A DNA stretch of 64,000 bases, from contig NC_053047.1 in assembly GCF_003473485.1 (NCBI RefSeq), positions 14,968,001-15,032,000 on the forward strand. Reading direction: 5' to 3'. Each line of letters opens with the position of its first letter. Position 1 is the stretch's first letter. The translations under genes and the position numbers were made by a program. The stretch is from Medicago truncatula. Taxonomy: Eukaryota > Streptophyta > Magnoliopsida > Fabales > Fabaceae. Shown here piece after piece: positions 1 through 10,282 of this stretch. The notes below the pieces were generated by a model. It searched no databases. It was not told the DNA's origin and worked only from the letters and a program-made list of their open reading frames with translations.

Positions 1-688
1 TGCCATACCACCTTCAGAGGCAGGGACATCCGGGGAATACGATGGGTGGGCGTCCAGCTGGTAACTTCCAGCAAGTCCGACAGAAGAAAAACCAAGTATT
101 TATTCCGTAAATCTAAGTTTTTTTGTTTTGTAAATAATATTACTAAATAACTCGTAACCCCAACATTTAAAACAAATTTAATTTTTGAATCTAGATGCTA
201 CCTCGTAACCCCAATCAAGGGCTTAAATACAATGATCAAAATGGCGTGGGTATGTCTTTAGATCCCGGAAGTCAAATGATGGATCCATCTGCGAGTGCTG
301 CAACCTCCACTGGCAATCACCATCACGGTCCATTGTCTAACAACTCGCTTGCTTCAGCTTTGGCTTCTGCTTCTCAAGAAAATCAACATCGGGTATGTAA
401 AAATTTGCTAGCTATATGTTAACCTTTGATTTTTCTGTGTCAATATATTATAATGTATTGTTGGTTAAACAGATGCTGGAAGAACATTTACATCCTCTGG
501 TGGGTCGTCTTGCACCAACCATTCAGACTGCAAAGGTGACAAGAATGTTGCTGGAAATGGACCAGTCAGAGGTCATTCATCTGATCGAGTCACCTGAGGA
601 GCTGAAGATGAAGGTTGCTGAGGCTATGCGATTCCTTCGTGATGCTTCACAAGGTCCTGCAGTTGGTGATAAGCTCATAATCACTTAG
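1..688 (+). CDS. Poly(A)-binding protein, C-terminal part (5' end outside window)
   Basis: Three coding segments are joined by phase-0 introns with GT..AG borders: 1-95 (frame from base 3), 195-392 and 473-688, ending in TAG. The first two encode the Pro/Gly/Asn/Gln-rich linker of a cytoplasmic poly(A)-binding protein. The last exon encodes the whole MLLE (PABC) peptide-binding domain, about 70 residues, with the recognisable stretch MLLEMDQSEVIHL followed by ESPEELKMKVAEAM. In this family the four RRMs lie upstream and bind mRNA poly(A) tails; the MLLE domain binds PAM2 peptides of translation and decay factors. Odd point: the family signature reads T-G-M-L-L-E, but here the glycine is arginine (TRMLLEM), at the position that normally lines the PAM2 pocket. 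The tail after the domain is short and ends DKLIIT. The family call is firm; which paralogue it is cannot be told from this fragment. Confidence 0.9.
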
Positions 689-1348
689 TGAATGAAATAA
701 TCTTAGATGTTGTTTTGGATACTTGTCAGGATTTTCCCCCTTTTCTATTAGGATTTTTGTATTAAGGATTTCATGTGTTACATTAATGATTAGTTGGGAA
801 TCCCTTTCCCCTTGTTTGGAATTAATTTTTCTTCCTGCAGGTGAATCTAATTTAGATTGAGGAATTCAATCCAAGTGGATTAGTTTCCAAAATCTGTGGT
901 GAAAGAAAATTCGCCCAAATGTATATCATATAGTTGTGAAAACAGCATATGCCTAAAGTTTTGTCAAGTATACGATCCAATATTCAATTATCTGTCGCTA
1001 CATCATTTTTTCTACGAGTTTCAAACATAGTATGTTTGATTCCATTTTTGGATGAGGCAAAACTTGCAGCAGTGGCAGCAAGCAAATCCGCAACACGCGG
1101 AGTAGCCTTCCTTCGTTAAACGGCTATAAAATGAGTTCAAGTTGTTTGAATATGGTTACGGAACCATAACAATAAATCAGTCCCTTTGCATAATTGATAT
1201 CATTCAGATTTAAATCTGATTATTTTGAATCAATCAATTACTGCTATACTACTTTGTTGGTTCTAACAAGTAATTAGCAAATTTTCCAAGAATTATACTA
1301 TGCATATTAAAACCAATAAGCTAGAAAATCAAAGCATAGTACATAATA
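689..1348. other. PABP 3' UTR and AT-rich intergenic DNA
   Basis: The 3' untranslated region of the PABP gene probably occupies the first 150-200 bases. The rest is AT-rich with no ORF of note, no repeat ends and no RNA gene that I can recognise. Confidence 0.5.
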
Positions 1349-1557
1349 CTCTCTCTATCTCATTATAAGTGTCTTGTTTGAGTTGTATCTGGTTCTTAAG
1401 AAATCAATTAGTTTTGTTGATTTTAATGTTGCAATGAATTTCATTTTAATGATTTCAATGCAAAATATAATTAATGTTTCAATTGCATTCTAAAGTGACA
1501 TTTAATTTTAAACAAGAAAATATTACAGATAAGACACTTATAATGAGATAGAGAGAG
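1349..1557. mobile_element. Stowaway-type MITE (Tc1/mariner), 209 bp
   Basis: The ends are inverted repeats of about 27 bp (starting CTCTCTCTATCTCATTATAA) and are flanked on both sides by TA (1347-1348 and 1558-1559), the mariner target duplication. There is no coding capacity. The long, nearly perfect ends suggest fairly recent insertion. Confidence 0.85.
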
Positions 1558-2218
1558 TATTCTCGAGTTGAAGTTCTCTGAATTTCTTTGTAGCAGCTGT
1601 GCTGAAACACTAGATCTTAAAAATGTTATTCTATCGAAAAAAATTATACCCAAGTAAAAACATGTAACGGCGCAAAAGTTAAAATACCAAAATGGACCAA
1701 ATTTTAGTTATGGGACCAAAGTGATACCAACAAATTAGGTAAGGGACTAAAATAGCAATTAAGCCTAAAAAGAAAAGGAAGGAGAAAAATTTGTGCACAA
1801 GATTTACGCGATTCGATAAATGTTACTGTCCCAAATTCTTAATAGAGAGTAACTTCACGATCGATCAAAATATTGAAATATATTATATTAAAGAACTCAT
1901 TGATTCTTGTCCCTTTCATACTCAATGGTAATGGGAATCAATCTCCTTGTTGAAAATATCCTTCAATATTAGCATCATGATGATTTGGAAGTGATTCGTC
2001 AGTTATTTGATGGATAAGAATGTATGTAATAAATGTTACTCATGCAAGAATAGTTTGAATACAAATTTAGCTTGAATACGAGTATAATACCATATCCAAA
2101 ACCCTACAATTGGAAATTCATTTAAATGAGAGCAGAAGAAACATGCGTGGAGTTGTTAGATTATTTGTACACTTATACAGAATCAAACACTTTTATGTAA
2201 TACCTGATTTTATAAAAG
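1558..2218. other. Intergenic DNA between PABP and the MRNIP-like gene
   Basis: AT-rich sequence without coding potential or repeat termini that I can define. The last part is the 3' UTR side of the minus-strand gene that ends at 2219. Confidence 0.4.
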
Positions 2219-5200
2219 TCACATAAAATCAGGGTGAATATCATCTTCTACTCTTTGCTCGCCAGTTATGGCCTCTAAGATGTCATTGCTGTTCCATGAA
2301 CCTGAAGTGTCCTTGAAGTTGAAGCCTCTCTTATTGTATCCATGTTCTAAGTTGTCCTCAGTTAAGTAATCATTCCATTTGGAGGTTGAAGTGTTGATTG
2401 CTTGTTTGCATTTCTGAGTCCTCTGATTAGCTGATGTAACTATACTATTTCTCTGTGAATTGCTTTCAGTCAATACTGTGATTCTTCTCTGATCTTTTAC
2501 TGGCTCTCCTGCATCTGTGTGAATCAAGATACTGTCAATTCCAATCAACCCATATATAAAGTAAGGTCTTGTCTTTTAGTATACTTTCTTCTCTTACATA
2601 TATCACAAAGATGTATGTATTTTTTTAAAGAAAAGAATTTGGAAGAAAATTTATATTTTCTGCATTGTGAAACGACCTAGAGATCTATCTGACCCACTCA
2701 TCCCTCTACACAAATGCCAAGGGTTTATGTTTCAGATGTGGTGGTACGTATCACCCCACTTTACACATGTCCAGAACGCTTTTGCGTGTGCTGATTTTGG
2801 GTGAAGGAGAGTCGGTGAACGAAGACGGTGAGATTGTGGCTATGGAGATGGAAAAGGAACAATTACAATTGATGAAAAGATGAATAACTAACTGTAAGAA
2901 AATAACAAGACTGTTAACAACCTAACAGTCTCCTAAAAGCACTAAGGCTCCCACAATTCATGTAATGTGAATTGTTCTGCTAACAGAAAACTCAGCTGAG
3001 AGACTCTCTCTCCACTACCCCCTTATATAATGCTAGTTCCATGCATCATTCCCTCCACGTCATTACCCTTCATGCCTTTCTTATGTTTTCTCTCATAAAC
3101 TCTCCATACTTTGGGCTTTTGACCAAAGTCAAGGCCCAATTGCTCATCAGCATTTCTATCACCCACTCACCCCTCTACACTAACACTGTGTTGCCTTAAG
3201 AAAATCACTGGAGCACCAAACTTCGTTCCATTTGGTTTCCCTACCGTTCAGTCAAAAGATCATTTGTATGTGTGGTTTTTCAGTTCCAAATAATAGCTTA
3301 ATAATATTAAACTCTGATATCATTAAAAGCATGTGGTTATTTGACCTTTTTTTCCCTTGAAGCTCAAGTATATCAAATTGCATAAGAAATTATCAAGGCA
3401 ACGAGTTTAGTTCATTTGACTTCTGTTTTCTATTCTTAGCATCGTCGAAAGAAATTGATGATTGGAGTTAAATGTATTTCAAAACAAAATTGAATGTACT
3501 TAGCAAGGTGGACAAGTATAAAGCAGGGCTAGGCTTTCCAGCATGTGGTGGATTACAATGAAATATTTACCCCTGTAGCAATACTGTGAGGATGATTACA
3601 GCTCTAAATGCACATAAAAAAATGAAAGCTATACCAGCAAGATGACAATTCTACCTTTTTTTCTTGGTAAACTCAGTGAAAATGTATATATGTTGGACAA
3701 CCAAAGGTGTGTCTGAAGCATAGTAGTTAATAGCGGATAGCGGCGCGTAGCGGCCAACCCCAAAAATACTATAGCGGGATAGCGCATAGCGCTATGACCG
3801 CTATTTCATAAAAACAAAAACAACAAAAATAAGGAAACAGAGAGAGCAGAATAGAATTTTATATGAACAAAACAGAGGATTGTTGGAACAAACTACAAAC
3901 AGAAACAGAGAGAGCATAATGGAGTTTGGAAGGATCCGGATCCTCTCCAGTTTACTACCTCCTGCCATCTCTCCTGTGCTGTTTTCCATCGTCCGATCAA
4001 TCCAATGGTTAAAAAGAGAAAAAATAAACAATCTAGAAACGGAATTAATTATCAAGCACAGACCTCTTCTTCTTTCTACAAGCACGTACATCGGCGATGA
4101 GTTAGACTTCGAATGAGCATTGAGCACAACGTTTTCACGACGGCGGGTTAGCGCACAACGGAGAAGTAGATTATGCATCAAAAATATCTGGGTTGTGAAA
4201 ATGGAGAGCAGTTCAATAACAAAACAAAAAACGCAACTGAATCTTTGAGATGACCGATCAATTTTGCAATTTACTATTTCAATTCACTCTCAACTGCTCT
4301 CTCTATGTTCACTCTTTCTGACTTCAATAACAGTGGCATCTTCTTCTTCCTTTTTCCCTCTATTCAATTCAATTAATAATTTCTCAATATTTCTAGCATT
4401 GTTAGGTTTTTTTATTTAATTTTGAATTTGTTCAGAATCAAATGAATAAACGGTATGTGGTTATAAAGGGATTTTAAAGATAAAGAAAGAAACATGATTG
4501 ATGGGAAGTTCTGGAAAATGGAGAGGGAAGTGTAAAGAAGAAATAGAAATGAAGTTTGTTTCTATCTCTTTAAAACTGTTCTTTTATATTTTATTTTTTT
4601 ATTTATTTACTTTATTTGTCAGCCATTGGATCAGCGGCAGGATGATGGCAGAACAAATATGCCGCAGGAGATGATCCTATTCCGAGTTGTTTGGAATCAA
4701 TAATAACAAAGAAAACTAGAACAAAAAAGTAACAGGACAATAGAGTTTTGAGATTGTTAAACAAAAAAATAACAGGATAACAGAGGAAACACGACAAAGT
4801 AGAGGAAGATTTACAGCAGAGGTGAAGAAATTCTCCAGAACAGCAGAAAAGCAGAGGAAGATTTACTGAAATACCCTTGTTTTTTTTAAACCAAGGACAA
4901 TTTTGTATTTTCTCTTAAAATGAAATAGCGGTTCTAAACCGCTACGAAGGGTTGCGCCGCTATAGCGCCGCCATCTCACACCGCAACGCTATGGCTTGTT
5001 GCGTAGCGCTCCGGCACCGCACCGCACCGCGCGGCCGCTATAGCGGCACTATTGACTACCATGATCTGAAGTACCTGTCAGTACCTAGTATAAACTTATT
5101 TTTCGTCATCAGTTTAAAGGAAGGAATGTGAGGATAAGATATGTTATGGGTAAGTTAGTTGGGTTAAGATTTTTCTATTTTAAATAAGATCCTAGATCAC

Positions 5201-7434
5201 AGCTTTATGTTTTCCTTATTTAATCATCTTGAAGCCTCAGTTATGCTATCAATAAAGTAAGGTTTTCACTCATTAAGTGTTAACAATACTGCACTTATAT
5301 ATATATAACATAAAGTTCTCTGTATCACTGTGAAGCCAGATTCCTTTGGTATGAATATTGACAAAGGTAAAATTAAAGAAGACTGATTGTCATGTAGAAT
5401 AATTTATTGTTTTTATCATTAGATTATTTGTTATCATAAAACAAATATGAGAATGTAGATAAAAATACATTTGTAAATGATATCAAAACAATGCTGTCAG
5501 TCACAGATCGCAGAAAATAGTGGTTTGCTGAAATTCCGCCACACTACAATGATACAGAGCCTCTATAGCTGCTATTTGACAACACTTTGTACTAAATAGC
5601 TATCACAAAACAATAGCGGTTTGTTTAAATTTTGCTATTATTTACTGCCTCTATTTGACAACACTGTCAAACAAAGGAATTTGGAAAGATCAAATTCCAA
5701 GTAGTCTTGAAGGAAGTTCAAATATAGGTAGGAACTTAGTTTGTAAAGATCACAAAATATGTGGAACACAATGGTTGTTCAGGGGCATATCTGTTTAAAT
5801 CTCTGTTTGTTGAAAGTTACCTTTTACTTTTAAGCTTTGGGGGCATATCTACTTGTCTCGGTATTGCTTGGGAATTGAGACAGTGTTTTCAATTGTGTAT
5901 CGGAAAAATAGTGGTTTATTCAAATTCAGCAATTCTATAGTGCTTCTACAAGTATATGACCCAATTTGTGCCATTTGTTTGCTCTACCATTCAGTCAAAA
6001 GTTTGCGGCATCTATGGTTTCTCAGCGGCAAATAATAACCTAAATGCCCAACTCTAATATCATCAAAAGCATATAGTTATTTGGCTTCTGTTTTTCACTG
6101 AAGCTCAAGTAGATCAAATTGCATAACAAACTAACAAATGCAATGATTTTACTTTCATTTTGTCTCTCTCGTTAACTAACTACAATTGGTAAAATCTGTT
6201 GTTTTCTATTCTTAGCATCATCAAAACTAATAGAATAATTTGAATTACTGATTACCGCTGACATAAGAAATAAGGAATATTCACCTTCAGAGTTTTGGAA
6301 CAGTGGGCTTTTAAAACGCCTGCCACATCTTGGAGTTGAATTATCCACCGATTTGCGCTTCTTGAGCATGTCATTAGGCAACTCAGTCACGACCAATGGC
6401 TCAAAGTCGTCTTCTGTTCAATTCAATCGATCCAAAATGTATCAAAACCAGCACTACTTATCAAAACAAAAGCAACCTAAAATTAAACCATCATGCTCAA
6501 CTCAACTCACATGACATGATAACCAATATCCAAACCCAATCAATCTACAATTGTCAAAACAATAAACTACGTGATCATGTTATAACTAATTCATGTGTGT
6601 GTATCTATGTTGCACCGACACTACAAATTGAAGGTGTATCTGACACATGCCAGTCTAATATTGACACAGCAGTTATGCACACAGTTATATTCAATCACTT
6701 CAATTTTCACAAATTAGTACCGATGTCTACATGTGAATGTTTGTGTCGTGTGAGGTGCCTGCTATGTAGCACCAAAATTACAAATTGAAGCCATGTTTGG
6801 TGTCTGACTCTGACACATGTTAGTGTCCAATAATAACACATTGTTATACTCACTGATAATTATTTGAAAAAATAAATAATTGAATGTAATCATCATATGT
6901 GTTAGTGTTGTGGCATGCCGGACACGCCTTCTATAAGAAATGTGGGTGTGTATGTATATGTGTCAATCCTTCAGAGAAGCATACTTCAAGTTTTACTTCA
7001 ATTTAATTACTATCAAACACTAAAATTCTATAACAATTAATTATATAATTGAAATTAAAAAAGTAAAAAGTAAATAACCATGTTGTTGTTGTTCGTCTCT
7101 CTCGGTAGCGCGATGATCGTCATTATCGAGATACAAACTCCAATCAGTAGTACAGTTCTTCTTATTGTTGAAATCAGCTGGAAACTCATATTCTCCGCGA
7201 ACATGTTCCTCTGGTGTAGGATTTAGGGTTCCGGCGAGGAGCCACTGATGTTGATCATCTTCTTCAATGGACTTTCTGGACATATTGACGGATTGAACGA
7301 AAGAGCGAATGTCCTTAGCTTTGTAACCTTGAGCGAAGATTTTGCGAACAGATTGTTTCTGATTGCACACAACGCAGTTCCATTTGTTGCTGCTTTTCTT
7401 CTTTTGTTTTACCTGAATTTAATGAATTAGGTAT

Positions 7435-7498
<64 letters not shown>

Positions 7499-7551
7499 AT
7501 GGTGGAGCAATTGAAGCATTGAAGAGCGATAAACAGTGTTGAAGACGCCAT
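2219..7551 (-). CDS. MRNIP: MRNIP-like zinc-ribbon protein (MRN complex-interacting protein homologue), four exons
   Basis: On the minus strand the exons are 7551-7495, 7412-7079, 6413-6285 and 2514-2219. All borders are GT..AG, phases 0/1/1 agree, and the join gives 271 codons plus TGA. The N-terminus has the MRNIP zinc-ribbon layout: C-x2-C in LQCFNCST (residues about 12-15), a basic stretch, then WNCVVCNQKQS with the second C-x2-C, followed by the conserved AQGYKAKDIRSFVQSVN. The last exon holds the S-K-W motif (TSKWNDYL), and the acidic C-terminus (AITGEQRVEDD) parallels the ITGEDFDDD end of the animal protein. In animals MRNIP binds MRE11-RAD50-NBS1 and supports double-strand break signalling and fork protection; a similar nuclear role here is inference. 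Intron 1 is only 82 nt and mostly a CT microsatellite. The last intron is about 3.8 kb and full of transposon fossils. Confidence 0.8.
2665..3200 (+). mobile_element. Ty3/gypsy fossil fragment (gag zinc-knuckle region)
   Basis: Inside the last MRNIP-like intron. One translated stretch carries a gag-type zinc-knuckle context (GLCFRCGGTYHPTLH, then LRVLILGEGE) typical of plant Ty3/gypsy elements. The piece is short, has no recognisable LTR pair and is clearly an old, broken remnant. The right limit is approximate. Confidence 0.6.
3240..3470. repeat. Intron direct repeat, copy 1
   Basis: This stretch (from the phrase ttcagtcaaaag through agctcaagta, gatcaaattgcata-like, to tattcttagcatcgtc) recurs diverged at about 5985-6245. 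The repeat lies within the same intron and brackets most of the transposon-rich DNA, which suggests an old internal duplication of intron sequence. Confidence 0.55.
3485..5340 (+). mobile_element. Ty1/copia fossil, interrupted by a DNA transposon
   Basis: A piece of copia-type reverse transcriptase (VDKYKA, then a region aligning with the conserved DYNE...F.PV segment) occupies about 3485-3718. After the nested transposon, a purine-rich tract followed by LTR-like DNA runs from about 5064 to 5340. It is broken and old; only fragments of the family's parts remain. Confidence 0.5.
3719..5063. mobile_element. Non-autonomous TIR DNA transposon (hAT- or MULE-like), about 1.35 kb
   Basis: The ends are imperfect inverted repeats (left catagtagttaatagcgg, right its reverse complement with a few changes). 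GC-rich subterminal regions are packed with tagcgg/ccgcta words. The flanks are gtctgaag (3711-3718) and atctgaag (5064-5071), an 8-bp duplication with one mismatch, which favours hAT; a 9-bp reading would suit a MULE. The interior has no transposase. It sits inside the copia fossil, so it is younger than that element. Decayed pieces with similar agcggttt words occur at about 5510-5670 and 5890-5935. Confidence 0.7.
5985..6245. repeat. Intron direct repeat, copy 2
   Basis: Diverged second copy of the stretch at about 3240-3470, including the same ttctattcttagcatc run near its end. It lies just downstream (in gene orientation) of exon 3 of the MRNIP-like gene. Confidence 0.55.
7439..7492. repeat. 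(AG)27 microsatellite at a splice donor
   Basis: Twenty-seven uninterrupted AG units on the + strand. Read on the minus strand this is (CT)27, starting directly after the GT donor of intron 1 of the MRNIP-like gene. It makes up 54 of the intron's 82 nt. Confidence 0.95.
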
Positions 7552-8727
7552 TGTTGTGTGAGAATTGAAAATTTTGGGGGAGAAATAGGTAGGTTTCTAT
7601 GTTTGGCGCTTAACTTTTCAAATATGGAGGTGAGAGAGGGAATTGAATTTCGCATATGAAATGTGTGATGTGGGGTGGACATGGTTCCCTTCGGCAGGAA
7701 AACTAAACCGAATCGAACCGAACCCGATCGTTAAATTTAGAATAATTTAACTAAATTGAACCGTTTGTTATCTTATCATTAGTACTTTTTTTTAAAAAAA
7801 AGGATCTTATCATTAGTACTATTGAAATAATATAAAAACAAAAGAAATTAAATTTTAAAATCGAAATTAACTGTTTCAAATAAATCATGAACGAAACTTA
7901 ATCAAACGGAATTGATTTAGTTTAGTTTCAATATTATCAGGAATGATTTGGTTTTTTTAAGTTCAGTTTTTTTCAACAGTTCAGTTCGATGTATAGTTTT
8001 TTTTTTCCACCAAAGTTATTGATATAACGATGGAGGACTCAAATTAGTAAAACTTCATTTACTTTGTACGGTCCATGAAGTGTGTTATGTAGTTATTGAT
8101 GATCATTTTCATTTTGCACTTTGTTCACTTTAGATTAGATGACTCAAATCACTAAAACTTACATGACCTAAGATTAAGATGGTAGGGTTACTGTATTAAC
8201 AAAAAAAAATATATTCTCAAGTAGTATAGTATTTAAAAATTCACCTTTAAAATTATTAATAGATGTTTGAAATTCAAACTTCAACTTCATGCATATATTA
8301 TGTAATATTCCTATTAAATTTAACTTTATTTTAAAAAAATATATTGAAAAGCCTTGCTATTTCCATCATACAATTGATGGTCTATTTTATCATTTCATAC
8401 ATATTTAAAAAACAAAAATTTATAAACAAATAAAAGTGGGACAATATTATTTATATTAATTTACACTTGTTAAAATATATTTGAGTTGTTTGTAAAAAAT
8501 ATATATTTGAATTATAAGAGATGTATAAGATATTAATTAAATAATATAATCGGAGAAAAACATTTAATAATTTTGTACCGTATACAAACATTTAGTTTAT
8601 GTTTACTTTCTGAAATCATTTTCAATTTTTTATAATTGATATAACTTTACCTAATCAAAATAAGATAAAAGATTTTTGAATGGAGAATGGTTTGTATTCT
8701 TTTTTTAAAACAAGTTGTTTTTATAAA
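7552..8727. other. Intergenic: MRNIP-like promoter side, AT-rich DNA
   Basis: Holds the presumed 5' UTR and promoter of the minus-strand gene (about 7552-7750) and then about 950 bp of AT-rich sequence. I see no ORF, no TIR pair and no RNA gene here. Confidence 0.4.
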
Positions 8728-9803
8728 GAGGGGTTGTGGTACCGAGTTCTAAAAGCTCGATACGGTGAGGTGGGGGGCGGTTGAAGGAGGGGGCAGCCGT
8801 GGTTTGATGATAACACCTGTTGGCTAGTCGATGATGGAAGGAATATTTTATTTTGGCATGACAATTGGATAGGAGAAATTCCGTTGAGTCTTAAATTTTC
8901 CTGACTTTTTGATTTGGCTGTGAATAAGGAGTGTTCGGTGGAGGAGTTGTGGAGGTTAGGGTGGGCGATGGAGGAAGGGGTGGGTGTGGCGTCCCCGATT
9001 GTTAGCATGGGAGGAGGAGAGTGTAAGGGAGTATTTTGTGTTACTTCATAACGTTGTTTTGCAGGAAAATGTTCATGATAATTGGAGGTGGTTGTTAGAT
9101 CCTATTTATGGTTATTCGGTGTGGGGAGCATATTGCTTTCTTACTAATACCGATGAGCCGGTGGATAGTACTCTTGTTGACAACGTCTGACATAAGTATA
9201 TTCCTTCAAAGGTGTCTTTGTTTGTGTGACGCCTCCTTCGAAACAGACATCCTAATTATACGGCGTATGTGTCAGGGTGCGGGGACTCGGAAACGCCAAC
9301 ACATTTGTTTTTAGGATGCGACATATTCGGTCCTCTTTGGTCTCATGTGTGACACTGATTGTGTATTTCTTCGGTTTCATCAGGTGACATTCGACATCAT
9401 TTCCTTCAGTTTACTAATATGGCGGGTTTGCCTATATTCACTCATTCCTTCTGTTTCAGTACTTTGAAAGGAAAGGGATAATCGTGTCTTCCAACATACG
9501 GCTTCTAATTCTTCTATTCTAGTTGAAAAAGTTAAACTAAACTCATTCTTGTGGCTGAAATCAAAACATATGACTTTTAGCTATACTTATCATGAATGGT
9601 GGAAACATCCTCTCCTTTGTATGAGTATCCACGTGTAATTTTTTTTTGCCTGTTTTGTTGGTGCTTTCATATTTTTGGCACTATGGTTTTGTAAATATTC
9701 TTAGATGGTTTATCTTTTGTACGACTTGTGCAAGCCAACGGAGTGAATCAATTTTGTTTATAATATATCTCATTTTAGTTTGTTAAAAAAATAAAAAAAA
9801 AGA
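8728..9803 (+). mobile_element. 5'-truncated L1-type LINE, 3' end
   Basis: Fragments match the end of plant L1-type ORF2: WYRVLKARYGEVGGG at the left, a middle part resembling NILFWHDNWIGEIPL, and a zinc-binding RVT-associated region with several frame changes and stops. The element finishes in an A-rich tail at about 9784-9803. Strongly decayed, no functional ORF. Confidence 0.75.
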
Positions 9804-9804
9804 G

Positions 9805-9922
9805 TTTTTTTTTTTTGGTCAAGTAGCCTAGTGGCTAGAGCTCACACAATTTAATTGTGGAGAAGTGGAGTCTCCTGCATATAATATGCAATATCCCTAC
9901 CAACTGAGCTACGCTCACGGGG
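9805..9922 (-). mobile_element. tRNA-derived SINE
   Basis: On the minus strand the unit starts ccccgtgagcgtagctcag, a Pol III box A context (TAGCTCAGTTGG), and ends gccactaggctacttgacc followed by an A run (the T run at 9804-9816 on +). It is the same family as the copy at 15833. Box B is degraded. It lies against the A-tail of the LINE. Confidence 0.75.
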
Positions 9923-9925
9923 ATG

Positions 9926-10282
9926 ATTTGTTTTTATTATTACGTGAAATACATCATTCAAAGCTACCATTTTATATCTCTCAATCACAATGATTCATTT
10001 TTGAAAGTCTGATATCTAATTTTATTTAGGAGAAAAAAAATTGACAAAAAAGGGGAGTGCAGAGTGAAGATGTAGAGTGTAAGCAACATTTCTTAGAAAG
10101 TGTAATTCCCATGGAAATGGTTCATTTTGTCCAACCAAACAAACCCAACAGAATCAAACTAAAAAAAAAAAGACATAAACATTTTTTTTGACGAAAAAAA
10201 AAACACAAAACCTTGGCAGCAGCTCCGAAACCTCAACCTCTGTTCCCTCTTTCCTCAAAACCAAAAATCACAAAGAGAAGCC
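9926..10282. other. Promoter and 5' UTR side of the DEAD-box-like gene
   Basis: AT-rich upstream sequence. The last 70 bases are CA-rich leader in front of the ATG at 10283. An overlapping reading frame from 10213 (other frame) is a shadow. I see no clear TATA box that I would trust. Confidence 0.35.

Noticed and set aside
3801-4181. 126-codon minus-strand frame inside the TIR transposon
   Set aside because: Low-complexity hydrophobic tail, no recognisable domain, located in a non-autonomous element.
6396-6788. 130-codon + strand frame opposite the MRNIP-like exon 3 region
   Set aside because: Starts in antisense of a real exon, mixed composition, no domain; the region from 6590 looks like a decayed repeat.
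7315-7682. Minus-strand frames with long Ser-Leu repeats
   Set aside because: They are translations of the CT microsatellite in intron 1 of the MRNIP-like gene, not a protein.
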